DNA of 64,000 bases from Astropecten irregularis. Lineage: Eukaryota > Echinodermata > Asteroidea > Paxillosida > Astropectinidae. The translations under genes and the position numbers were made by a program. Location of the stretch: contig OZ020255.1 in the NCBI GenBank assembly GCA_963971285.1, positions 6,448,001 through 6,512,000 on the forward strand. Reading direction: 5' to 3'. This document shows positions 27,101 through 40,400 of the stretch, piece by piece; position 1 is the first letter of the stretch; every line of letters starts with the position of its first letter. The notes below the pieces were generated by a model. The model was not told the DNA's origin. It ran no database searches and saw only the letters and a list, made by a program, of their open reading frames with translations.

Positions 27101-30100
27101 TCAAAATTTGCAATGTTTTTGAATTTCTACTATCTTTTTTATTTCGAAATAGTGGGTGGGTGGGTCAAAGAAATGAATTGAAATAAACTGTTAATCGAAA
27201 TTCACTTTTTACATTAAACTCCAGTATTTTCTTTTATTCTGAATAATCGCCTGAAATAGTTATACATGTAATGCAGCGCACGTGCCGCACCAGCATTCCA
27301 AAATTGTAATCTTTGTCAACTTTGTTTCCAAATCAGAGTCATATCTGTAGGTTCCCGGATGTAACTTGGAATTTTTTACATCATACCAACGAATGAAGCG
27401 CAAGACATTTTCAGGGCACCCTTAATTTGTTTCGTTTTGTGGGCTTCAAAATGGTGGTATATATAGCGAAAACAGTCCCAAGCGTAGCCTCAAGCCTGGG
27501 CCTTTTTCCAAACCTCGGCTTCGGCTCAGGCTCAGGCTCCGGCGCTGTCATCCGTATGCTGAAAATGTATGTTGTGACTTTTCATTGAAGCTGAATCTCT
27601 GTTTTCTTCTTCAAAATAGAGTATCTACTTCCAAACCGTAGCCAAAAGCCTCTATTTTAATACCTGTTATTCAAAAATGGAGTCACGAAATGGAGCCGAA
27701 GCCGGAGCCTGACCGGAGCCGAGGTTTGGAAAAGGCTCCAGTTTTGTAAGAGGCCAAGAACGGTTTTAGTCAGAGGACGTACAATTTGGAAGGTTCTCTT
27801 GCAACGGGACCACGTCAGGGCACTATACATCAACGCATTTTAAATAGCAGGCATTTTTATCTCTTGTTCTTCATTAGGTAATTAAATAAATAAATAATTA
27901 CTTCACAACTCAAGGGCGCCTAAATGCATGGACGATATTAACAACCGGCAAAACAAAAGCATATTAATTATCATGCATAACAGACTCCGTACTTGACCCC
28001 AGCTAGTGAATAACACGTACAGCGGCCTCTGAAGCAATGGGACAAAATTAATCAGCCGATGTCATTATTATCATCATGGGCAAAACAACCTGATGAATTG
28101 GTGTGGTTTCAATACTCATTTAACATATGTACATGTTTCATGCAGTGCACGAGGATACGAGATCAGCTGCCTTGCAGTGGGTTAGGAAACTCGAAAGCAC
28201 CTATTGTATCCGTACAATGAAACCTGTGGTAGATTTCACAAAACACTTTTAAATGTAATATCATACTTTGGATTTTATCAAAGAAATACAGATTCATGGG
28301 CAAAATATCAAGACAGATACAGTAACAGTCATCTGTGAAAATTTCAGTTCCATACGGTGCCCACTTTTTGAGAAAACAGTGAAAAACAGCCACAGTATTT
28401 CTTGAGTCTTTTCTCTTTTATTTTGATCTTTTAAAAGATCAAAAAAAATTTCGGTCGTTCTTTGACTAATTTCTGAATAAATACACCATTTCAGGCGAAC
28501 AAGTTTTCATGGTATGTTTCTACCACCACTATCTTCATACCCTGTAAGTTATATGTAAATCTGTGAACATTTCTGTTTTGGTTTCTTACCAAAGTAAGAT
28601 TCGCATGAGCTATGAATTGTCAGTATCACCATAGTGATGTGTATTGTATCGTCACAATTTGCTTAGCAATTTTCACCGCTGTTCCCTACAACCCACGTAT
28701 ATCTCCACCCCTTTGTTAGTGTCCACCTTTGATCTTGCCCACCCACCCACCCCCCTGCTTTGATCTTGCCTACCCCCATTCCCCTTTGATCTAACCAACC
28801 CTCCACACCTCTTTAAGTCTCCACACGCTTTCCCTGTTCCCTGGTCACTCTGTCCCCCTTTGTTCTGATCCTCTCATCCATTTATGTGTTTATCTTCACT
28901 TGCATGTTCTTGTCCTCTTGTCATTTAGCCTTTGAGAAAGATCATGTTATAGGATCGAAACGTCAAACCCTGCTACCTCCAAAACACTTAAGATCAATCT
29001 AAATGCTTCGTGTAATCGACCCCAGCATGATTCAAATTCTATATACCTGGAGCATAAATCAATGTTTTCAATTTTCTTCCTTATCTATTTTTTCTCCCAT
29101 AGGACGTATAGGACTTCACGTGCTCGCAACGCAACATATGGAAGCAGCAAGGCCACACTTGGCAATTTCCGACCCAGAGGCCTCAATATACACCCGGAAA
29201 TGATGCTTGGCAATGGCCAGTGTTATACCGCAGGCATGTGTATATTATTTCTACGAATGAGGAATGACTAAGGGGTATAAATGCGCGCACAAAATGCAAG
29301 TGATTTAGAGAACGCATGTCAAGCTTCGTCAATATGAGATGACGGCATGGCTCAATATAAACGGGCCCCCATCAATCTACCTTCCGTAGATTTATAAGCA
29401 CTGGCTGATATATAACGAACAAGACTATACTGGACATCGCTATACCAAACACCGTTATACTGAGCAATGCTATACCGAATAGCACTATACTAAACAGTAC
29501 ACCACTGCTATACCGATCAAGGCTATACCAAAATACCACAGTTATACCAAGCAGTATACCGCTATATTGAACAACTATAAGGCTATACAAAATACCACTA
29601 TACCATGCAGTACATCACCGCTATACCAAACACCGCTATGCCGAACAAGACTATACCAAAATACCACCACTGTATACCAAGCAGTATACTGCTATATCGA
29701 ACAACTATAAGGCTATACCGAATACCACTATACCACACAGTGCATCACCGCTATACCAAACACCGCTATGGCGAACAAGACTATACCAAAATACCACCAC
29801 TGTATACCAAGCAGTATACTGCTATATCGAACAACCATAAGGCTATGCCGAATACCACTATACCACACAGTGCATCACCGCTTTACCAAACACTGCTATA
29901 CCGATCAAGGCTATACCAAAATACGACTGCTGTGTACCAAACAGTATACCGCTATATCGAACAACCATAAGGCTATCCCGAATACCACTATACCACACAG
30001 TGCATCACCGCTATACCAAACATCGCTATGCCGATCAAGGCTATACCAAAATACTACTATACAGGGGCCTACTGTATACCAACAGTATACACCGCTATAT

Positions 30101-31378
30101 CGAACAACTATAAGGATACACCGAATACCAAATAGTACGCCGCTATACCGAATACCAATATACCTGTACCGATTATTCGGATTTACCGAACAATCGGTTA
30201 TAACGAACACCACCTTTGATTAGTTTCCATTTTGTGTGTGTACAAAACATACCTACCAAAGCGATGTCAATTCCCTATAAAGAACGACCGATATAAACGA
30301 TATCTGTATACTCCGAGTCCGAGGGAGTTGAGATGGTTTCAGGAATGTAATAGTTGTAGCCCAATGACCAGGGATTATATTAATACACGCATAGAGACAT
30401 CACACGTTCATTGTGATGTGCACTATGTAAAGGCGACGTTTTAGTCAGCCGTTATAACGACGTTTGTTTATGCAGTTCTGCACCACATACTGCGGTGGTC
30501 ACTGGTTCATCGTTGGGAGGAACCGGTGAGTGACCTTATCACTGTCTGTTCCGGTCAGCTCATCTCACACCTGCGACCATCTATAGGTCTAATTGCTTCG
30601 GCTTCAGAAGGACAATCGTGAGATAGAGAAGTCAACATGACCTGGTTAAAGGTAACGTACGGGTACTTTGGTTTTTGTAAAAGAAATACAGATTCATGGG
30701 TAAATATATTAAGAAAGATACAGTAACAATAATCTGTGAAATTCCCAGTCCCGTTTAATTCCAGGCTTGCTAATATAGGGGAAAGTGCAACATTATAGCA
30801 TTGCGGAAGGATCGTCGTTTATGCTGGTCTGTGGAAGTATATCTTTATGCCGTCGCATCCGGCTGGAGACAGAGTCTATCCATCAATCAATTATTTATTT
30901 TTAGCAAAGACAAGCAGTTCACAGCAGGTGCATTACCCAACTCCAGGAAAACTGGTTGTTAATCATATCAGGCCTATATCATTGTTTCAGCCAAATGAAT
31001 TTAATGGTTTCCACGAAAATATGTGCAGATATACTGTGCACTTAAACATCATCAACGAATAACTAAATTACTATTTTGTTAATGAATTCAATTTCGCTGT
31101 ATACTTAAATTTCAACACCACATACAGTAAAAATATTAATATGGCAAGTTTTCAAAGATAATTCTTATTCCTTAACATGCAAACACGTCTTCGAATATGT
31201 TGGGGGGTTTTCGTACAAGGAAAGCATTAATATAAACAAAAACGGCTACAACTAAAAAGCTGCAACTGTAGCTGCAGTAGCAACAACAACAGCAGCAACC
31301 GCAGAGCAGCAACAACAACAGCAGCAACAGCAGAGCAGCAACAACAACAGCAGCATCAACAGCAGCAACAGCAGCAGC

Positions 31379-31413
<35 letters not shown>

Positions 31414-34400
31414 ACCAACAACAGCAACAACAATAACAATATCAGCAACAGCAGCAGCAACAACAACAACAAAACAACACCAACAACAACACCAACAACA
31501 ACAACAACAACTCTCCCAAACGAGAAGAAACAAAACAGGAACTGTACATTTGAAAGAGATGATATATCCCCGACATGGAAATGTGAGAAAGCACCGATAA
31601 ACAAAAAACGGAAAGGAAAGGATTCCTTTCCTTTCCGTTTTAGGAAGAACGTAAGAAAAAAACTGTCACTGAGGCTGAAATTGAAATAAGCCCATAAAAA
31701 GCCCGTACTTATTAACTATAAATCAACTGGCCAGTACGCTGAGAGAAGGAAAAAAACACGCCATGAAACGTGTTGCGAATTACAGTCATAGAGTCCGCGT
31801 TTGGATATTAGGTCTTTTTTTCACGACACAAGCTGTCACGTCACAAAATTAACGTGCGAGTTGACTGTCAGGAATGCGGTATATTGGCTCATTTGCGCGC
31901 TGACATCTCAAATCGTAGTGAATACTAATCATTCAACAAAAAATCCACGTAAATACGAAGGATGTTGCATGTAATAGACTGGCAAAGTCTTTCCTCCGTT
32001 TCGTGTTGCATGATTTAGACTGGCAAAGTCTTTCCTCCGTTTCGTGTTACTTGTAAAACACGCGTCAGAGGGCATTGACTTACCATCAGAAGTAAAAAGT
32101 TCGTTGTCCACTGTAATTTTTATTGAGCGAGAGTCAGTATCTTTTTTCAGCTACGTGTGACACCACACGGATAAAATTGAATTCTGAGAAGGGAACCAGT
32201 ATTTTCTAGGAGCATTGGGCGTTGTTGGTGATTCTGACGTTTACATAAAATGTGAAATTGATGGCATGTTCGGTCAAAGATGACTTGCAAGGACGTATAT
32301 TTTCAAAACACTGTGGCTCTTTTCTAGAACATTGTATATTCTTCAAAAGACACTATTTGCATTTTTCACGTTGTCATAGCGAACAATATTATTGTATATA
32401 CAGGGTGTCCAAGAAAAAAACGCAACACTGAGTCGGGACCCATTATGCTAAAATTAAGATATTCAGATATGTGATACAGCCATGTCTTGGCTATCACCAT
32501 GTAGAATTTGAGCATAATCGGGCTGAAATTGGCAAAAATATGACCAATTGAAAGAGTACTACTTGAAAACAAACTTGCAAGGATAACACACATAGTGGTT
32601 AATACACACATAATGTGTATGAAAGAAAGATGAAAATCGGGTTTTGAGGTTGGGTAGTTCAGTCTTAGTTTTTTTCACTCAGTTTTAGTCGCATTTTGCT
32701 CAAATTCTACATGGTGATAGCCAAGACATAGCTTCATCACATATCTGAATCTTGAAGTGATAAACAGTTTCATTTTCATATAATAGTTCTCGACACAAGT
32801 GTTGCGTTTTTTTGGGACATCCTGTATTATTGTCTTGTATCGGCCAAGACCATTTAATAATGGACCTTGTCGAAGACACTACGCACGCGCAAGCAAAGGA
32901 AAGGACAGTGGTCAATCTTGTTGCAAATGTATATCACTCAGCGCCAGCCAAGGCAACAATTTTACCCAGAATGCTTTACGCATACCCCGTACAATTACGC
33001 CATAATTAAATAATTTTGTTAGGATCTCCGATCGGCAATGTCTTTCTTTTTAGAAACATGATGAAAGGTAAAAATGGGATGGCATATTTCTCAGAGAAAT
33101 ATAATGTAACCCCTATCACCTTATGAATACCGTACAGGCGCTCTACCAACTGAGCTATCCAGCCCTACGTTGGTGGTGACCCCAATAGTCAATTATCTTT
33201 GTTCGTTTGGCATGAAACCACGCACACACCACCATACCCCAAGGATCATTTCACTGATACTCGCAGCAATACTGCAACCTGGGAACGGCACATGGGGGAT
33301 CACTCAAAGAGGAAACGGCTTTTTAATTAATATAATCATCAAATAAGGGAAACTTACTGAATTTTAAAGTCATTGAAAAGTGAACAAAGACAAATTGACT
33401 GGAGCGGGATTCGAACCGGCGACCTCCTGAGTACCGTACCGTAACAAATCATTTAGTACACTGTATTGTATTTGGTATAAATTCAAATTTATGATACATG
33501 TAAATTTAAATATATAATGCAACTGCACAGTATGACAAGATTATGGCTGGAATTGCAATACAAATTAATGTGTAGGTGGATGATTATGTAATTTATAGTA
33601 ACGGCGTGATAAAGCTGCTGGTTTTTCCTTTTTGCACAGGTACCCTTAATATTTCCGTGTGCTTCCCTTAATAGTAGTATGGTAATGATGTAACAAATGC
33701 CAAGTTACAGGTACCCTGCTATAATTATTTGTGTGGTCTATTGATCATCGCTGCAAGCGCCTAGCTTCCCAGTTTTAAGTGTACACCGTCAATATTGTTG
33801 ATCAGGTTTAATAGTCAAGGATCACGGACCATGACAAGAAATTGATTTCTCAACCCCGACCACATCTAAGGTCTGACTTAAGGAATTGATGGAGCAGACC
33901 TCAGGGAACATTTCTAGGTACTATGTGGCCTCAAATTGTGGTAGCACTTTTGTGTAATATCCCAAAAATTATTGAAATATTTCCCCAAAAAATTAAGAAA
34001 AACAAAAGAAGATTCAACAAATAGGTTTAAGCTCTTGCTTCTGACTTATTTTTTTAATGTTATTTCTCTGTGAATGGATTATGAATTATATAATCACATA
34101 ATCATTCACCAAAATACATATCAAGGACTGGGGGGGGGGGGGGGGGGGGCAGAAAATACGACCACGCCCATTCTTTTTTCAGTTGCATTGTGGGAAAGTT
34201 ATTCTTGTTTTTTATTGTTCCTCAAACGATACCACATTTTCTCCAAAGTGATACCACAATTTGAAGCCACATACTACCTAGCAAACCTGTTAATGGTATA
34301 AACTTCCATTTCATGAAGTCAAACCATAGATGTAGTGGGTGTTGAGCTAACTCCTTAATAAGAGGGTTTTGCTCCTTGACTATGTAGCTTCTTGCTGAAA

Positions 34401-37400
34401 ATATTGTCAGTGTACACAGAGCAAAGCGAGTTGGGTAACATGTCGACCAACTGTCGCTCAGATGTTGACGATAGATTGTAAATGCATTTATTTTACCGAC
34501 AATGAGAACAAGCTACCCGCGTTATGGGTAGCGGGTACCCCTCTGTGGGATATCACACCCAAACAGGACAAAACCAAAAACGAAAGCTGCAATGCAAGAT
34601 ATTGCAACTAAATTGGAAAAATAGACATCCAAAAGCTCATTCCCGCTCATTGTTTCAACAACATCTCAGCAAATCTCGGTAACATGTTGCTAGTGTACAC
34701 AGGGCCCAAAGTCGTGTTGCCCAGGTGTGTTACTCTACCTGGGCAACATGTTACCAAATTAATGTTACCGAAAATGAGAACAGTACACACACTCTGCTTA
34801 AGAGTGAAAAATCATCCCGTTCAAAATCCTCACACGTGCACGGTAACATAAAGAAATGCTCAACCTATCTGTATAATTATGGAAACGATGTTGAAAAATT
34901 TACATTTTTGGAATGTTGATGCGGCGCGCTATACATGTATTTTATTTCGCTAATACATGTATTTTATTTCGCTAATACATGTATTTTATTTCGCTATACA
35001 TGTATATTATTTCGCTAATACATGTATTTTATTTCGCTATACATGTATTTTATTTCGCTATACATGTATTTTATTTCGCTTTACACGTATTTTATTTCAA
35101 GCAAGTAAAAACAACCAAATTCTGAAATGCAATATTAAAAATTAATTTCGATTTTCAATTTATTTCCTTGATCCACCATCCACTATTTCAAAAATAATGC
35201 CGAAATTGAAAACAAAAACGTTGACAATTTTGAGTGGCCCCTTAGGCTTATAGGGCTCTTCAATCATTATTCAGGATTTGATGCGCTCGTCCATCAGTCT
35301 CGGGCCATATGAATATTGCGCTCCGTCCTCTATAAGCCAAGGTTTCAAAGGGATGGTGCAGAATTGGTAAGACAAAATACACTTCAAGATCACAGATTCA
35401 CATAAAACATACACAGTATAATGGTAATGATAGGAGAAAAACTCATCCCATGAAATGTTTTTGTCTGAAATGCCATATTCGTTGAGAAATAAATGAAACT
35501 ATTTTCCGATTGGAATAAATCGCTGCGAAGCGTTTTATTCATTCGTTGAAATGTGTAAACGGGTTTTTTTTTTTTACTATTTTCTCGTGACCCAGATGGC
35601 TGATTGACCTCAAACTTCGACAGGTTTGTCAGTTAAGGTATATGATGGATTACATAATGTGCTTTCACTGTCAGCAACGGTTTTGTCGCAAAAACCAGTT
35701 CTGTACCATCCCTTTAAGTATACTGTGCTCTATACAAGGGGCTTGAATGAGTGCTTGTGTATGCATAAGCAACATGTAGTGTATCTATTTATCTACAGTC
35801 CAGGGGTCGATTTCACTAACGCTTTGCGATCATCGTAAAGCCCGAATCCATCGCTAAACAGAAAATCGATCGCTATTTTGCATAGCAATTTTCCGTTTAG
35901 CGATGGATTTGGGCTTTACGATGATCGCAAAGCGTTAGTGAAATCGGCCCCAGATCTGTTTGCTTGTTGCGGTCGCGATGGATTTGGTCAAACGGATCTC
36001 GAGCGGATGCGCTGCCAGGCAACACGGTATAAACCAAGGGCTGACAGTCTAGTAAAATAGTATCGGGGCTGTATGGGATCAGTGTTGACGTACCGGGCAA
36101 GCCTCATGCATCGCACGGGGGGAAAGGAGCGATGTCACCCGCAGGCCGGCTGTCTCCATCACGCTCGCTCCTTCGTCGTAATTAAAACAATCTTTGATGG
36201 CGATTTCGAAACGGGGTGGGTGGGAGTTCGATGAGCTTAGTGTAACACGGCTTACATGACATGAACAGAATGATACATCATATCATCTTTATTAAAGGGT
36301 TCCTGCAGTGCTTTTTTCAGTCAGATCATTTTATTGCCTTCATACAGAGAATATTCTAACAGATAATGAATGACAAGTCTTATTTTGGTTTCAAACCAGC
36401 ATTTGGTTTTCCTCCCTCCACAAAAATCAAACACTTTCGATCTCAGGCTGTACTCCGTGATTATGGGTTGATGTGGCTGGCAGCCAAGGGCGCCCATGAA
36501 AGCCTGCTACTCGATCACATTGAAGTCGCATCCTTCGCAATTCAGCACCCCAGCTGCCAGTAAGGATGATTAGCCTCCCAAATTATTATTATTATATGAA
36601 TGGCTTTACAAAATGGGGGATTTTCATGCATGCTTATGTGGGGAACCAACAGCAAATGTATAATGAAAAAAAAAACATAAAAAATGAAAAGGCAAACTTG
36701 ACCCACAGAAACGGTTTGGCAAAAAAAATACACCACCAGTTGAGTGAAAGGAACATATTAGGCACAATAAAATCCATTGAGGAGGAAAAGGTCTGCCAGA
36801 AAACCTATAGAACAACCCTAACTTTTTGTGCACAAATCAATTGGGTTACTGCTCTCAATAACCCAGATGACGTCGTGAATATTGAAATTCTAATTACCAT
36901 ACAAACAAAAATACCTGTTGTTAACCCTGAAACAGTGTGAGGAAGTGGGTAAAATCACAGGCCCCATACAACAGTTGCTTTTTGTCACATGTTCAAGCCA
37001 TAATATTCCTATTGCATAGACCCTTTAAGGGGAAGGGCGTGGTGCCCCCTTTTTTTAACAAAGGGATTGAGCACGGTAAAAGATAATGATGTCCAAATTG
37101 AGAAACAGATGGTTATACTAATTGAGCCTAGTTGCTGATGATGGCAATCGTGGAGGGAGGCCACAGGAAGGAAGACAGTGATGATGATGTCGGTGATGAT
37201 AATGATCATGATGTAATGGATGATGTAGATTATGCTGATGTTAATGCTAAACAGCGTACGAATTCATAAAGTCCTACGATCGATTGCAACTCGAGCTACG
37301 AAGGATAGCACATCGTATCCTACACGGCACTACAAGAATAACAGCGGCTGCAATGCATTCATAAGTAAATTGATAGTATAAGGCCGTGTCCGAAACGGAT

Positions 37401-40400
37401 TTCCAAACCTTTCCAGACCTATGGCTGTATATAGCCAGCGTGTTCCAATGCATCTGCAATGGGCCCAGACCTAGACCTATACCTCTAGGCAACTGGTTTC
37501 GGATGCAGCCTAAGATAGGATGAGTTTGGTGAAATCGACCCCTGGGATTATATTCTGTACGGTTGAGATGTACATGTACACAACGCACTACCTGGGCACT
37601 CTGAGTATCGCAGAGCCATTAGGAACAATCCATACACCGCACGATTGTATAACCTTGATGCTAAGGAAGCACTAACCATCACACCATGGGGTTAGGAAGC
37701 TACATGATCAGACATGTGTGTCAGATTGTACAGAAATAGTACACAGAGAATCAGGCCATTCAGGCTGATGCATTTGCAGATGCACGTACCGGTACGGTAG
37801 GCCTGTAAACACGTAATGACGTATACCATAATGGCATTTATACAGCGCAGCTACTAAAATATAATATACTCTATTGTGCATTACAAATGTATCATTATCC
37901 CTGGTCATCGAGCCATTTACATTTCTGAAACCATCTCTGCTCCATGGGGAGTATACAGTCCAGCTACCGTATTCAGTGCACAGAGGCTAATCAAACCACA
38001 AAGCCATCTCTACTTTCACAGGTACCCATTTACACCTGGGTGAAGAAGAGCAAGGCAAAGCGTCTTGCCCAAGGACGCAAGTACCACAAACCCATGGCTG
38101 GATTCAAACCCACAATCTGTAGATTTACCACAAAACCTTGAGTACGACACGCCAGACCACTAGGCCACAGCACCCCACATAATACATCAGGGGCTGATTT
38201 CATAAAGCTCTGCGACGCGTCGCAACTCGATTTGCGACGCGTCCTAGAGATGTTTAGGTACTATAAAACATTGTAGACATTCTCCACGTGGAACATTTCA
38301 GATAACACATTGTGTACATTCTGGACCATCTACTTTCACCCAAAGGCAAGTTCAACAAAGAGCAACTTCCACAAACAAACAAATCATCAAAAATCATTAC
38401 TCCTCATCATTGGTTTGAATTACCATTAGGGGCCTACGCCATATTTCAATGATTACAAGTCAACTCGCCCCCTGGCCGACTCGCCCCTTACCGACTCACC
38501 CCTTTGCCAACTTGCCCCCTGACCGACTCGCCCCTTACCAACTCGCGAGGAGGCGACTGAGTTGGCAGGGGGCGATTTGGTAAGAGGCGGGTCGGCTAGG
38601 AGGCGACTTGAACTGATGGAAGCAACTTGACCTGATGGAGGTGACTTGACCTGATACCATTTCAATAATAGTCACCAGTTGAGCTAATGCTAAATGTATG
38701 TAATTTGACAGGGTAACCTTTTCTTGAAAAATAGCACAATGAACGGTATTTCAATGCACTGCAGAAATCGTGAGGATCGCTCGCCACCTACTCCACGAAG
38801 CGCAGCCCCTCGAAATCCTCCAAGCGTTATCGCTAGTAACAACAAACATAAAACGCAGAGCACGCACCACGCTTCCCGTCTTTGACATCTTTTCACTCCT
38901 AATTGGACTCAGAGTGTCGCCCTTGCGAACAGAATGAGTTCAGAGGAGGGGGAGGGCATCTCTCCATCTTTGAACCTTCCAACTCTTGAGTCCTGGAGCG
39001 ATTAAGAAGGAAGGGACAGACATGGAGGTATAAAAAGGTCCCGGGGTACAAAATAACGACTGCTAAAACGCATTTTGCCTTCTTCCAGCAGGAAACGCCA
39101 CCAGGGTCTGCTTTGGGGACATAACATGAGACGACATCATCAGCTGGTTACCCTCCCGAGTCCTCACGACCGCGAGGTTAACGTCAAGTGTAACAGGATC
39201 GCTGCTAGAGGTATTAGATTGTTATGCCAGCTGGAGAAACACGGCGAAACGCAGACTCCTCTTAACCAGAGTAGTCATCATGGTCTTGCCAATTATATCT
39301 GATTCCCAGACCTCAAAAATAATGTGTACAGTAGTAGTCCTGTGTATGTATGCCTAGTAGATTTGCAGCAATCCCATTTGGAGTAATTCAAGGAAGGTCT
39401 GCCGTTCAAATAAAGGCTACGGTCAGGGTTTGGAGGTAGTGGGAAGAGCAAATTGAAAAACAAGGTGGCTCGATAACGTCAGCAGTGAATACAAACTGAC
39501 ATGTTTAAAGATAGATGACACAGTGATCCCACAAGAGGCTACTAACACCAGCTAGATAGATGAAGACGGTTCCGGTAATTTAAGAAGACAACCACCTAGG
39601 TCCCAACTCCCAAACATGGTTCGAGTAATCATGATGATGATGCTAGATTCTCGTTGGCAGAGAGGACGTCAGTCTCATGTTTCCAATGTTTTCCGATTTT
39701 CTTCTTGATCTCCTGGTTTCTCTTATTCTTTTCGGGCGCCGTTCTACGAAGCTGTATTAGGGACATGCTGTTAAAAATGAATTCATGAGTCGTACGTACG
39801 AGATATAAGTCGTACGTACGACTTATATGTCGTACGTACGACTTATGAATCATATCTCGTACGAAACGCAGACGAACTGTGAAGTTGAGGGATTTTACAC
39901 TAAGATCAATGGGAGTTTATTTAGTGTGGTTCACCCATAAAGGGGAAGAGACCGGATGTTTGATGCCCTCAAAGGTGGGTCATCAACTAAAACATCTGGA
40001 AACCTGTTAAATATTACCAAAGCCATCGTAACTTACAATAAATCGCAAGACTTATGATGCATTACATCCCTACTTAGGATACGATAGGTCTTTCGTCACT
40101 CGAGTTACGATCGATCGTAGGACTTGTAATCGACCACTGTTAGAGTCAGAAGTTATGTAAGTGGAAATGGAAGTTATGCAAAATTACAAGTCCTTGATTC
40201 ATTACGTCATCGTAGTGGCGTAATGAGGAAAAACTTTCTGAGAAGGCACATGCACGAAAGAGTGGGACTGGGGCCACTGGAGACAAAGTGAAGACCAGTA
40301 AAGCAATTCTTCAAATAAATCGAGACATCGGGCCCGGTGACTGCGAGGCCACCGTGGGAAGGGAGGAAACGGGCATTCATGTAGGGACACGAACCCCCTC

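Noticed and set aside
29605..30223. Frames of 121, 151 and 100 codons
   Set aside because: Minisatellite of CTATACC blocks; period 130 is not a multiple of 3, so frames shift between units.
31252..31604. Leu/Val/Cys-rich minus-strand frames
   Set aside because: Translation of a (CAA/CAG)n microsatellite.
36566..36940. Possible protein shared by 36566-36940 and 44511-44747
   Set aside because: The two frames align to the same stop codon, but most nucleotide differences change the amino acid and one copy has a small indel; this looks like neutral drift of a transposon.
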